9,753 nt of DNA from an uncultured Clostridia bacterium (GCA_937915925.1 CALGGM010000126.1:1-9753); one strand, 5' to 3'; counted from the stretch's first letter, positions 1 through 6,589 are shown. Made by a program: numbers and translations. Notes: generated from the letters alone by a model not told the origin.

Positions 1-74
1 TAAACTAAAGCATCTTTATCCGGAAATAAAGTATTAAATGTTACATGATACTACGGTCCGTTTTCACCATCTCG

Positions 75-129
75 GCCCCCTTGTGTAAAGGGGGCTGTCG
101 AGGGAACCGAGGCTGGGGGATTGTTACGC
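75..129 (+). repeat. Class E double-hairpin repeat, copy 1
   Basis: The first hairpin is GCCCCCTT, loop GTGTA, AAGGGGGC (75-95). It is followed by a degenerate second arm pair and the tail GGGGGATTGTTAC. It runs directly into the class A REP at 130. The distance from the aligned C at 76 to the REP start is 54 bases, the same as in the copies at 430 and 6492. Known function: none that I can assign; it is a dispersed intergenic element. Confidence 0.7.
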
Positions 130-152
130 GGGCGGATGCGATCCGCCCCTAC
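130..152 (-). repeat. REP-like palindrome, class A
   Basis: The perfect hairpin GGGCGGAT-GCG-ATCCGCCC (130-148) is followed by CTAC. On the minus strand it reads GTAG directly at the foot of the hairpin. GTAG plus a palindrome is the hallmark of REP elements recognised by RAYT nucleases. The same 19-base core recurs at 9379 and, in reverse orientation, at 9015, with one-to-few-base variants at 485 and 6547. Confidence 0.8.
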
Positions 153-174
153 GGTAAGCATCGTAAAAAATGTA

Positions 175-264
175 TGTCATTCTGAGGAGGCAAAGCCGAC
201 GAAGAATCTCCGCGCCGGATGTTGTTCGGAGATCCTTCTTCGCTCTGCGCTTCTCAGGATGACA
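175..264. repeat. Long inverted repeat, MITE-like
   Basis: Two 38-base arms (175-212 and 227-264) are near-complementary around a 14-base loop. Both arms begin or end with TGTCAT.CTGAG and run to ATCTCCG at the loop side. Mismatches cluster in the middle of the arms (AGGCAAAGCCGACGAA against the complement of TTCGCTCTGCGCTTCT). There is no coding capacity. The form resembles a miniature inverted-repeat element or a mobile hairpin; from memory, similar TCATTCTGAGGAGCGAAG-type repeats are widespread in bacteria. Only one copy is in the window, so mobility cannot be shown here. Confidence 0.65.
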
Positions 265-366
265 CATCCGGGGTACGGGACAGGACACATGTGCTTAATA
301 TGCTTCCTAAACGGAACGCCGGGGTCTCTCCATTCCGCTTCGCTCCATTACAGTGGTAGATCGCGC

Positions 367-388
367 GACGACGCACAGTGTCGTCTAC
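367..388 (-). repeat. Degenerate REP-like palindrome, class C
   Basis: GACGAC and GTCGTC arms (367-385) flank GCACAGT, and CTAC follows, overlapping the last arm base. It resembles the class C palindromes at 524 and 6590 but has lost the outer G pair and part of the centre. It is likely a decayed copy. Confidence 0.5.
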
Positions 389-429
389 CGCGTACCATCG
401 TCCCCTACGAACCGTTGACATCCTTCTTG

Positions 430-484
430 CCTCCCCTGTGCAAGGGAAGGTGGCAGCCGTAGGCTGACGGAAGGGTTGTTACAC
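430..484 (+). repeat. Class E double-hairpin repeat, copy 2
   Basis: The first hairpin is CCTCCCCT / AGGGAAGG with one mismatch (430-450). A second small hairpin follows, GCAGCC-GTA-GGCTGA, then the tail GGAAGGGTTGTTAC. It abuts the class A palindrome at 485, again 54 bases after the aligned C (431). The second half closely matches the copy at 6373 (GGTGGCAGCCGAAGGCTGAC). Confidence 0.7.
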
Positions 485-507
485 GGGCGGATGATATCCG
501 CCCCTAC
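485..507 (-). repeat. REP-like palindrome, class A variant
   Basis: The hairpin GGGCGGATGATATCCGCCC (485-503) is followed by CTAC. Compared with the core copy only the centre differs (GATAT in place of GCGAT), so the arms stay perfectly paired. GTAG is at the foot on the minus strand. Confidence 0.75.
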
Positions 508-523
508 GGGTGGGTAACGTTCT

Positions 524-546
524 GTAGGGACGACCATCAGTCGTCC
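524..546 (+). repeat. REP-like palindrome, class C
   Basis: GTAG at 524-527 is followed at once by GGACGACCATCAGTCGTCC (528-546), seven perfect outer pairs with one broken inner pair. The same element with an intact inner pair is at 6590. Orientation is GTAG-first on the plus strand, but no T-run follows here, unlike the copies at 6590 and 9011. Confidence 0.75.
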
Positions 547-562
547 GCACCGCTGTTACGAC

Positions 563-585
563 GGGCGGGCATTGCCCATCCCTAT
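563..585 (-). repeat. Degenerate REP-like palindrome, class B
   Basis: GGGCGGGCATTGCCCATCC followed by CTAT is a decayed version of the perfect class B palindrome at 6336 (GGACGGGCAATGCCCGTCC then CTAC). The foot tetranucleotide and outer arm pairs have diverged. It lies 31 bases beyond the stop codon of the minus-strand membrane protein gene, inside its 3' flank. Confidence 0.55.
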
Positions 586-616
586 GGGTAAAACTCGAAC
601 GCCGCCTCGTGTTGGG

Positions 617-1552
617 TCAGCCTTGCTGTTCAAAGCTGCACCAGGGGAAGCGCTTTAAGCGGGCGACGTTCTCCTTTGTGACGTCGCGCAGGATCAGCAG
701 TTGTTTTCCGTCGCGATACCATGTTACGCGATAGACCGGCAAGACGATTTCCTTATTGCACACACAGGTCACGCGCTCGATCGAGGAAATCGGAACCGTT
801 TCGGTCGGCTTCAACAGCCGTTGAACCGCGACCTCCTCCCTGCTTATCGTCAGGCACTTCGCGCGCGTGATCATCCCAAGCGCAAAGATCACGATTCCGA
901 TGCCGAGGATCGGGACCGCAAGCAAAAGGTCCTGCGCTTCGGTTAATGCGATCAGGCTCACGACCCCGGCGGATATGCCGATGACGCCGAGCACGAAATA
1001 AACGATCGCATAAGTGCGGTTGGTGACAAGCGTCAACCGATCGGAGAAGCATGTTTCGAGGTACTGATAAAACACGCGGTTGTCCCATCTGCCGCCGAGC
1101 GCAAAGCGCACGACCGTTTTGCCGTTTCGTTTCAGCATGACGTCGTACAGATTCGAATGAAGCCCGTCGATCTCCGACACCGCGCAGATCGCCCGCTCAC
1201 GATTGAACAGCGAAAAGCCCGAAATCTGCCCCCGATGCACCAGATACCGCTGATTCGGCGCAAGCAGCAGAAGCACGCTCAGCAGAACAAACAATCCGAA
1301 AATGCCGTCAAAGATCAGCGAGGATGTGAGATCGTGCTTATTAAGCGCGTGAAACAGCAGGATCGGCACTGCAAATATCGCGGCAGCGATCGCGCCGATC
1401 CATCGAACAGCCTTCGCCTGCGCCTTGCTCATGCCGAGCAGCAGCGGCTTTTCCGGATCGTACACCTGTTTGCGCGGCGCTTCCTTTTGATTGCGGATCA
1501 GCTCGAGCACCTCGCCGGTGGCTTGGGAAGACATCCCCGAAGAAAGATTCAT
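617..1552 (-). CDS. Membrane protein with duplicated 2TM plus PH-like module
   Basis: A 311-residue integral membrane protein of unknown function. Hydrophobic segments lie near residues 50-70, 79-98, 181-204 and 209-229. Each helix pair is followed by a soluble, beta-rich stretch of about 80 residues (99-180 and 230-311) with a similar pattern: a basic loop, a hydrophobic strand, an acidic SEID / SSIER element, then a strand with KRNGK or RDGK turns. This suggests an internal duplication of a 2-helix plus bacterial PH-like unit; the fold is inferred, not proven. The start at 1552 is chosen because GGAGG lies six bases upstream and the upstream TTG at 1606 falls inside the -35 box of the gene's own promoter. 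It forms a single-gene unit, separated from the aminopeptidase upstream by a terminator. It ends in TGA. Confidence 0.8.
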   Translation of the reverse strand: MNLSSGMSSQATGEVLELIRNQKEAPRKQVYDPEKPLLLGMSKAQAKAVRWIGAIAAAIFAVPILLFHALNKHDLTSSLIFDGIFGLFVLLSVLLLLAPNQRYLVHRGQISGFSLFNRERAICAVSEIDGLHSNLYDVMLKRNGKTVVRFALGGRWDNRVFYQYLETCFSDRLTLVTNRTYAIVYFVLGVIGISAGVVSLIALTEAQDLLLAVPILGIGIVIFALGMITRAKCLTISREEVAVQRLLKPTETVPISSIERVTCVCNKEIVLPVYRVTWYRDGKQLLILRDVTKENVARLKRFPWCSFEQQG

Positions 1553-1577
1553 ATCCTGCCTCCGTTTCTCTATTTGT

Positions 1578-1606
1578 ATCGTATCGCATACATGTGCGTT
1601 TGTCAA
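1578..1606 (-). promoter_or_regulatory. Sigma-A promoter of the membrane protein gene
   Basis: On the minus strand a perfect TTGACA (-35, 1601-1606) is separated by exactly 17 bases from TACGAT (-10, 1578-1583). Transcription would start near 1571, giving a leader of about 20 bases that contains GGAGG before ATG at 1552. This is the best promoter in the window and it fixes the start codon. Confidence 0.8.
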
Positions 1607-1666
1607 TCAAAGTACCCCTCTGAAAATTAGACACTTCGGAAGGGCAAAGCGCTGCACGGACCCGGT

Positions 1667-1702
1667 GAAAAGAAAAGCAGGGCGTCGGTGCAAACGCCCT
1701 GC
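1667..1702 (-). terminator. Rho-independent terminator after the aminopeptidase
   Basis: On the minus strand the stem GCAGGGCGT / ACGCCCTGC (nine perfect pairs, eight-base loop) is followed by TTTTCTTTTC. It begins 23 bases past the aminopeptidase stop codon. It cleanly separates the DUF4003/aminopeptidase unit from the promoter at 1578-1606. Confidence 0.9.
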
Positions 1703-1725
1703 AGGGAAGTCTTTTTCGGGAATGC

Positions 1726-2955
1726 TCAGAACGCGAAGTTGCCGTCGATGAAGACAGGGATCTTGCGGCCGTCGTGCGTGTAGCCGGTGACCTTCAGATC
1801 CGCGGTGCCGACCATGAAGTCGACGTGCGTGATCGAATCGTTCAGACCCGCGGCGATAAGCTCGTCCTTGGTCATGCTTGTGCCGCCCTCGACGTTACTT
1901 GCGTACGCCTTGCCGAACGCGAAGTGGCATGCGGCGTTCTCGTCGAGCAGGGTCTCATAATAGAGCGTCTTGGAGTTGCTGATCGGGGAATCGTACGGTA
2001 CGAGCGCGACCTCGCCGAAGTACGACGCGCCCTCGTCCACACTGATCGCCGCCTTCAAAACGTCCTCGCCCTTGGTCGCTTCCGCCTTAATGATCTTGCC
2101 GTCCTTCATGGTAAAGCGGATGTTCTCGATGACGTTGCCGTCGCGGCAGAGCGGCAGCGCAGCGCGCACGACGCCGTTGATGCCGGTCTTCTTGTTCGCG
2201 GTAAAGCATTCCTCTGTCGGGATGTTCGGCATGTATTCCTGTCCCTGCGCGGTGCGGTCGCCGCCCGCTTCCCACACGTGCTTATCCGCGAGCTCGACCC
2301 ATAGGTCCGTGCCGAGCGCGTTCTCATAGTGCAGCTTTTCAAAGTGGTACTCGTTTAAGATGCGTACATGCTCCTTGAGGTTCGCGGCATGCTGTCTCCA
2401 CGCTTCGACCGCCGTGCCGTCGCCCTTTACGCGGCACGCCATAAAGATCTTGTCCCACAGCGCGTCGACTGCTTCGGCTTCGGAGAGGTCCGGAAACACC
2501 TTCTTTGCCCACTTGGGGCTCGAAAGCGCGCCGATACCCCACGGGAAGACGTTCTGATCCTGATAGCGGCGGTACTCTTTGAGCTTCTCCCCCGACGCCT
2601 TATGCGAGCGAAGAATGCGGTCGCTGTCCACGCCCAGAAGGTTTTCGGGATCGTCGGAGATCAGATGCAGAAACGCCGCGCCCTCCTTGGCGTAGTGCGT
2701 GTACAGGTCGGCGCGGAACTGCGGGAATTCGTCAAACACCGCGCTGTCCGCGTGCAGGTACTTTGCGCGGGTCATGTGATCGTCGTTCCACATCATCACG
2801 ACCTCGCGGCAGCCGTTCTCATACGCGACGTCCGCGCACATTCTGGCAAACGGCGCCTGATCGACCGGTGCAAAAAGCAACAGCGTCTGTCCCTTTTGGA
2901 TGTTCACGCCGACTTCTACGAGCAGCTTTGCGTACTCTCTGAGCTTGTTTTCCAT
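1726..2955 (-). CDS. M29 family metallo-aminopeptidase (AmpS/AmpT/PepS type)
   Basis: A 409-residue cytoplasmic aminopeptidase of peptidase family M29, which removes N-terminal residues from peptides using a two-metal centre. The length is typical for the family. The ligand set is visible in order and with family spacing: E249 in NIPTEECFT, E315 in FGEVALVP, H344 and Y351 in CHFAFGKAY, and H377 with D379 in THVDFMVG. The N-terminal half (KLREYAKLLVEVGVNIQKGQ) matches the family's opening. An AAGGAAA ribosome site precedes ATG at 2955. It is the second gene of a unit with the DUF4003-like gene (27-base gap) and is followed by a strong terminator. The likely role is intracellular peptide turnover. 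The exact subtype (AmpS, AmpT, PepS) cannot be decided by eye. Confidence 0.93.
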   Translation of the reverse strand: MENKLREYAKLLVEVGVNIQKGQTLLLFAPVDQAPFARMCADVAYENGCREVVMMWNDDHMTRAKYLHADSAVFDEFPQFRADLYTHYAKEGAAFLHLISDDPENLLGVDSDRILRSHKASGEKLKEYRRYQDQNVFPWGIGALSSPKWAKKVFPDLSEAEAVDALWDKIFMACRVKGDGTAVEAWRQHAANLKEHVRILNEYHFEKLHYENALGTDLWVELADKHVWEAGGDRTAQGQEYMPNIPTEECFTANKKTGINGVVRAALPLCRDGNVIENIRFTMKDGKIIKAEATKGEDVLKAAISVDEGASYFGEVALVPYDSPISNSKTLYYETLLDENAACHFAFGKAYASNVEGGTSMTKDELIAAGLNDSITHVDFMVGTADLKVTGYTHDGRKIPVFIDGNFAF

Positions 2956-2982
2956 GTTCGTTTCCTTTCCGTTGTAAAATTT

Positions 2983-3954
2983 TTAATGCGTCGCCGCCGC
3001 CATCGAGGCGACAACGAACAGCAGGATACCCGACATCATGATCGTCTGTAAAAGATCGCGCTTCTTTGCAGCCTCCGAAGGCGAAAGCGTTGCCGCATGC
3101 AGCGCGTCGATCGCCGCAAGCGACGTGGCGTAAAACAGCCGCTGGCTTCTGCCGATGCGCATCGGGGAAAAGCCCTTCTGCTCCCGCAAAAACGCGGAGA
3201 TCTCGGTGACCGTCTTTGCGGTCTCCGTTTCGTCGACGTCCAGCGAAGCAAGAAACGCAAGCAGCGGAAGATCGAGCATCTCACGGTTCTTCTCTCCCGC
3301 CTCGCGCACCGCGTCATAAAGGCGCTCCGTTTTCAGTGCAAGCGCATCTGGCTCCTGCTCGGAGATCGCGATCGCGAAGCTCGCCATCTGCGCGGCGTTC
3401 GTGCGTCCGAACCGCACCGACAAAAGCTCCATCGCCGCATCCGCGCGCGGGAACAGGACCGTCTTGTCCGCGTCGTACATCGCGAACAGCACGGCAAACA
3501 TCACATCCTCGCCGCCGGTCAAGATCCGATGCGCGTGCCGCATCTCGAGATAATGCCCGTGCGCCGCGTTCGCCACCGCGTCCGCGCGGTCATGGCACTT
3601 CGCCATCAAAAACGCCGCGGGGCAAAGGTAATCGGTCGGCGCGAAGCCGGCAGCCTTCAGCTTGCGCTGATTGTCCTTCGCGAAGTTCAGCCGCCGCTCG
3701 CCGTCGGAGCGCTCGCCGAGCTTGATCGCCGCGGGCGCCATGCCGAGCCCCCGGAACGCCGAGAACACGCCGGTGTTCTTTTTTAAGATCTTCTTGCCGC
3801 GGCGGATCGACGCGAGGTCCGCGTCGCGATCGTCCAGTCCCAACAGCAGCGCGCACAGGCAATGCACCTGCGGCGTCGACATGCGAAAGGTCCTTTCAAT
3901 CCGCTTTCTGTTTTCGATAAACTGTTCCGTGCGGCGTACCGTCACGCTCTGCAT
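2983..3954 (-). CDS. DUF4003-like protein of unknown function
   Basis: A 323-residue protein that I match from memory to the DUF4003 family. The strongest signal is near residues 47-70, where GKKILKKNTGVFSAFRG resembles that family's conserved KKNTG.FS.FRG region. Most of the body is predicted alpha-helical (repeated Leu/Ala helices, YLEMRHAHRIL, DLPLLAFLASL). A hydrophobic stretch at the extreme C-terminus (about 305-322, SGILLFVVASMAAA) could be a tail anchor. GGGGGA lies seven bases before ATG at 3954. A second ATG at residue 25 (MSTPQVHCL) is possible but has no better ribosome site. It is the first gene of a unit with the M29 aminopeptidase. No catalytic motif is seen; the function is unknown. 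Confidence 0.75.
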   Translation of the reverse strand: MQSVTVRRTEQFIENRKRIERTFRMSTPQVHCLCALLLGLDDRDADLASIRRGKKILKKNTGVFSAFRGLGMAPAAIKLGERSDGERRLNFAKDNQRKLKAAGFAPTDYLCPAAFLMAKCHDRADAVANAAHGHYLEMRHAHRILTGGEDVMFAVLFAMYDADKTVLFPRADAAMELLSVRFGRTNAAQMASFAIAISEQEPDALALKTERLYDAVREAGEKNREMLDLPLLAFLASLDVDETETAKTVTEISAFLREQKGFSPMRIGRSQRLFYATSLAAIDALHAATLSPSEAAKKRDLLQTIMMSGILLFVVASMAAATH

Positions 3955-3985
3955 GTTCGTTTCCCCCGGTTTCGTTCTTTCGTTT

Positions 3986-4014
3986 ATTATGCCACAAACC
4001 CCGCGTTTTGAAAA
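3986..4014 (-). promoter_or_regulatory. Probable promoter of the DUF4003/aminopeptidase unit
   Basis: On the minus strand TTTTCA (4009-4014) and CATAAT (3986-3991) are 17 bases apart. A TG one base upstream of the -10 box (TGGCATAAT) makes an extended -10 that could offset the weak -35. The predicted start is about 25 bases before the ATG at 3954. Confidence 0.5.
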
Positions 4015-4049
4015 GCCCCTTTTCCGGATCGAAGCGAGCCCTCCGGCAT

Positions 4050-4910
4050 TTAGAATGTTCTATGCCCCTCTTCGGCAAGGACGCCGTACAGCTCCGGTCT
4101 TCGGTTTCTCAAGCCCCATACCTCCCGCTTCCGGTAGCTGCGCAGTCGGTCTACATCCAGCTCAGCAATATAAATGCCCGCTTCTTCGCCCGCCTCGCAT
4201 ACACAGGTATCTCTGGAGCCCGGTTCTCCCGGAAGATAGATGACGCCGTCAAACAAGGTGGAATGTCCGTTGCAATCCGGATGCGGCGCGGGATAGTTGC
4301 AGGTCGCGATGGCGAACATGTTTTCAAACGCTCTGCCTCGCAGCTGGGCAAGGCGGTTCATTTCCATCGGACACGCATTCGGAACCAGAACCAGCTCCGC
4401 GCCTTTCAGCATCAGCACCCGCGCGCTTTCGGGAAATTCACGGTCGTAGCAGATCATAAAGCCGACGCGGATCACGCCCTGCTTCGTATCAAGATCCTCC
4501 GTAAAGAAGCCTTCACCTGCGTCAAGGACGCCCTCGTCGTCCTCCTCTCCGAAATCGCAGATATGCACCTTGGAATACCGGATCTTCAGATCGCCGCGGC
4601 GATCGAAGAGGCATACCGTATTCCTCGGTTTCGGCGCATGCTTTTCCAAAAGCGTTACGGCGATCGCCATGTCGAGCTCCCTTGCAAGCTCCGAAAAGCG
4701 TTTGACAAACCGGCTGTCCAAGGCAAGCGCCTGCTTCGCCAATTCCTCCGTATCGTGAGAAAACCGATAGCCGACGCTCCACATTTCCGGGAACAGGGCG
4801 ATGTCCGCGCCCTTGTCCTTCGCCGCTTTGCATGCTTCTATTCCGATTTCAAGGTTCTTTTCCGCACTGTCCACGGGGAGCAGCTGCATCAATGCGATCT
4901 TCAATTTCAT
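4050..4910 (-). CDS. Carbon-nitrogen hydrolase (nitrilase superfamily amidase)
   Basis: A 286-residue enzyme of the nitrilase superfamily, which hydrolyses amide or nitrile C-N bonds through a Glu-Lys-Cys triad. The triad is visible: E42 in LFPEMWSVGY, K114 in YSKVHICDF and C154 in GFMICYDREFPES. The C-terminal part (LRGRAFENMFAIATCN, then a GHS.LFDG strand) fits the amidase branch. It is cytoplasmic, with no signal peptide. The start at 4910 (MKLKIALMQ) is chosen because it opens directly on the first beta strand and has GGTGAG just upstream; longer frames to 5057 would cross the promoter region and add unconserved residues. The substrate cannot be read from sequence; omega-amidase or N-carbamoyl amidase types are candidates. 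It is divergent from the metallophosphoesterase and ends in TAA. Confidence 0.92.
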   Translation of the reverse strand: MKLKIALMQLLPVDSAEKNLEIGIEACKAAKDKGADIALFPEMWSVGYRFSHDTEELAKQALALDSRFVKRFSELARELDMAIAVTLLEKHAPKPRNTVCLFDRRGDLKIRYSKVHICDFGEEDDEGVLDAGEGFFTEDLDTKQGVIRVGFMICYDREFPESARVLMLKGAELVLVPNACPMEMNRLAQLRGRAFENMFAIATCNYPAPHPDCNGHSTLFDGVIYLPGEPGSRDTCVCEAGEEAGIYIAELDVDRLRSYRKREVWGLRNRRPELYGVLAEEGHRTF

Positions 4911-4950
4911 GTTCTCACCGTCTTTCTTTCCGATCTGCAGCTTTGATTTT

Positions 4951-4956
4951 ATCATA
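4951..4956 (-). promoter_or_regulatory. Candidate -10 box for the C-N hydrolase gene
   Basis: TATGAT on the minus strand lies 41 bases upstream of the chosen ATG, in the AT-rich patch of an otherwise GC-rich divergent region. No convincing -35 is found 16-18 bases further upstream, so this is only a candidate. Confidence 0.3.
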
Positions 4957-5128
4957 GTTTCCGATAAGGCGCAACGGCGTCCGATCCCGACATCCCGAAG
5001 ACGGTCCGCCCTTTCTCTGATCCCGTCGCCGCACGGCAGTCCGTTTCGCGTATGCATGCGTCATTGGACGAATCCGGACCGCGGCGGACTTTGTTTGTCG
5101 AAAACACCATTCGCCGGTTTTCGCATGG

Positions 5129-5134
5129 TATGCT
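5129..5134 (+). promoter_or_regulatory. Candidate extended -10 for the metallophosphoesterase gene
   Basis: TGGTATGCT contains TATGCT with the extended-10 TG one base upstream, about 27 bases before the ATG at 5162. The -35 region has no clear match. Together with the opposite candidate at 4951-4956, the 250 bases between the two divergent genes (4911-5161) would hold both promoters. I see no operator or other structure there. Confidence 0.3.
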
Positions 5135-5161
5135 CCCCAAAAATGTTTCGGAGGCGATCCC

Positions 5162-6307
5162 ATGTCCAAAAACCGCATGTTCCAGACGCTTTGGCTTTTG
5201 CTGCTTTCCGTCGTATGCGTTCTGATGTTCTACTATCGCCGCGAGTCCACGAAGTCCCCGCAGGAGCGTTTTTCTGAGGACACCGTCGTTGCCGCGGCAG
5301 TTGAGCAGCGCACGCCCGTTCCGCTGCCGACCGAGACCCCCACGCCGGTCCCGACGCCGCGTCCCACGGTTTACGAGATCACCGAGGTGTTCATCCCGCT
5401 GTATCAGACGCCGATCCCGGTTCCCGCGACGCTCCCGCCGAACGTCACCCCTGCCCCCACGCCGATCCCCGAAACGCCCGCGCCGACCGCCGCGCCGAAG
5501 AGCGTCGAGCCGTTTTCGCTGATCTGGTTTTCCGATACGCAATACTATGCCTATAAGAAGCCGGAGATCTTCGTTTCGATGGCGGAGTGGGCGGTGCGCA
5601 TCCGAGAGAAAAACAACGCGCTCGCCGTCGTCTGCACCGGCGACATCGTGGACAACCGCAACTATACGCGGCACTGGACCAACGCGGAATCCGCGATCAC
5701 GCGCATCCGCGACGCGATGCCGTTCTACTGCGTCGCAGGCAACCACGACGTCGGCGCGGACTCGGTCGATTACACGATGTACCGGCAGTACGATTTCTGC
5801 ACCGCGCCGGAAACGATGGAGTTCAACGGCGACGGGCATTGCTGGGTGCTGCCGCTGCCCGAGCAGAAGCTGCTGCTCTGCGGGGTCGGCTGGCAGAATG
5901 ATACCGCCTATGCCGACTGGCTGATCGATCGGATCAACGCCTATTCCCAGTACCCCGCCGTACTGCTGATCCACAGTTTTCTCTATGACGACGGCTCGCT
6001 TTCCACCAACGGCAAGCGCGTGGAAAAGGCGATCTTCGAAAAAGCGCCGTCCCTGCGGCTCGTCCTTTGCGGACACAACGACGGCTCGGCGCGCTGGTCG
6101 AAGACGTACGGCGACGGACACACGGTTAACGCCATGATGTATAACTTCCAGGACGACAAGAAGTACGGGCTCGGCTATGCGCGTATCCTGATGTTCAACC
6201 CGGAGACCCGCAACATCGCCGTCACGACCTACTCGCCGTACCTCGACGATTACAACTATTACCGCGACGCGGAAAAGGACACGTTTACCCTGTATAACGC
6301 GTGGTGA
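5162..6307 (+). CDS. Membrane-anchored calcineurin-like metallophosphoesterase
   Basis: A 381-residue extracytoplasmic enzyme of the calcineurin-like metallophosphoesterase superfamily. Residues 8-25 form an N-terminal signal anchor with no lipobox cysteine. Residues 51-113 are a Pro/Thr-rich linker (TPTPVPTPRPT and similar), and residues 117-381 form the catalytic domain. Metal-site motifs are present: SDTQYYA (D125, Q127 where many members have His), TGDIVDN (D161), GNHD (N194, H195), LLIHS (H271) and CGHND (H305, with N306-D307 where the superfamily often has xH). SDTQ-type members are, to my recollection, a recognised branch. GGAGG lies seven bases before ATG (5150-5154). The substrate is unknown; a surface phosphodiester or phosphomonoester is inferred. 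It stands alone, ends in TGA and is followed by a repeat cluster. Confidence 0.9.
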   Translation: MSKNRMFQTLWLLLLSVVCVLMFYYRRESTKSPQERFSEDTVVAAAVEQRTPVPLPTETPTPVPTPRPTVYEITEVFIPLYQTPIPVPATLPPNVTPAPTPIPETPAPTAAPKSVEPFSLIWFSDTQYYAYKKPEIFVSMAEWAVRIREKNNALAVVCTGDIVDNRNYTRHWTNAESAITRIRDAMPFYCVAGNHDVGADSVDYTMYRQYDFCTAPETMEFNGDGHCWVLPLPEQKLLLCGVGWQNDTAYADWLIDRINAYSQYPAVLLIHSFLYDDGSLSTNGKRVEKAIFEKAPSLRLVLCGHNDGSARWSKTYGDGHTVNAMMYNFQDDKKYGLGYARILMFNPETRNIAVTTYSPYLDDYNYYRDAEKDTFTLYNAW

Positions 6308-6335
6308 CGCGTCGGCGGCGCATTCATTTTACGAC

Positions 6336-6358
6336 GGACGGGCAATGCCCGTCCCTAC
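6336..6358 (-). repeat. REP-like palindrome, class B
   Basis: GGACGGGCAATGCCCGTCC (6336-6354) is a perfect palindrome around a single central base and is followed by CTAC. GTAG is at the foot on the minus strand. It begins 29 bases after the metallophosphoesterase stop. It is the intact form of the decayed copy at 563. Confidence 0.8.
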
Positions 6359-6372
6359 GGGGTAAAATTCGA

Positions 6373-6422
6373 CCTCCCCTTGTCAGGGGAGGTGGCAGCC
6401 GAAGGCTGACGAAAGGGTAGTC
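6373..6422 (+). repeat. Class E double-hairpin repeat, copy 3
   Basis: The first hairpin is CCTCCCC-TTGTCA-GGGGAGG (6373-6392); the second is CAGCC-GAA-GGCTG; the tail is ACGAAAGGGTAGTCAT. Unlike the other three copies it is not followed at the 54-base offset by a class A REP. Its nearest downstream REP is class D at 6446. Confidence 0.7.
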
Positions 6423-6445
6423 ATTTAAACCGTAAGTGTTTTGAC

Positions 6446-6470
6446 GGGGCGTCCGGAGGACACCCCCTAC
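6446..6470 (-). repeat. REP-like palindrome, class D
   Basis: Arms GGGGCGTCC and GGACACCCC flank GGA (6446-6466), eight of nine pairs Watson-Crick and the remaining one C opposite A. CTAC follows at 6467-6470, so GTAG again sits at the foot. It is the only copy of this arm class in the window. Confidence 0.7.
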
Positions 6471-6491
6471 GGTCCGTTGCCAAGTTTCTTG

Positions 6492-6546
6492 GCTCCCCTG
6501 TACAAGGGGAGCTGTCACCGACAGGTGACTGAGGGGTTATTACGGC
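6492..6546 (+). repeat. Class E double-hairpin repeat, copy 4
   Basis: The first hairpin is GCTCCCCT-GTACA-AGGGGAGC (6492-6512). The second is GTCACC-GACA-GGTGAC (6514-6529), perfectly paired. The tail is GAGGGGTTATTAC. It runs into the class A REP at 6547 with the same 54-base offset as copies 1 and 2. The second-hairpin arms differ from those of copies 2 and 3 yet remain paired. Confidence 0.75.
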
Positions 6547-6569
6547 GGGCGGATACGATCCGCCCCTAC
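6547..6569 (-). repeat. REP-like palindrome, class A variant
   Basis: GGGCGGAT-ACG-ATCCGCCC (6547-6565) followed by CTAC. It differs from the core copies only in the three-base loop. It is the second half of the E-A composite. Confidence 0.8.
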
Positions 6570-6589
6570 GGGATAACCAGACATCTCCT

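Larger units (their letters stand above)
1..616. other. Gene-free repeat cluster
   Basis: I see no credible gene here. A 113-codon open frame at 121-462 runs straight through several palindromes, has no ribosome site and no recognisable protein features, so it is treated as chance. The stretch instead holds two class E double-hairpin elements, five GTAG-footed palindromes (intact or degenerate) and one long inverted repeat, each listed separately. Positions 1-70 are AT-richer and show nothing I can name. Positions 270-365 hold a stretch rich in CTCCATTCCGCTTCGCTCC, which resembles other dispersed repeat debris but has no partner copy in the window. Confidence 0.7.

Noticed and set aside
121..462. 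113-codon plus-strand open frame in the first repeat cluster
   Set aside because: It runs through a REP, the long inverted repeat and a class E element, has no ribosome site and no protein-like composition.
1..616. CRISPR array
   Set aside because: The repeats are palindromic, of several classes, in both orientations and irregularly spaced, with no unique spacers of constant length and no cas genes.
1553..1606. TTG-started extension of the membrane protein gene
   Set aside because: The TTG is part of the -35 box and the leader carries GGAGG before the ATG at 1552.
4015..4049. Terminator after the C-N hydrolase
   Set aside because: Only a five-pair CCGGA/TCCGG stem with a 13-base loop is found, followed by AAAAGGGG rather than a T-run.
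4952..6121. 389-codon minus-strand open frame opposite the metallophosphoesterase
   Set aside because: Its Arg/Val/Gly-rich composition is that of an antisense frame of a GC-rich gene, and the sense strand encodes clear metallophosphoesterase motifs with a good ribosome site.
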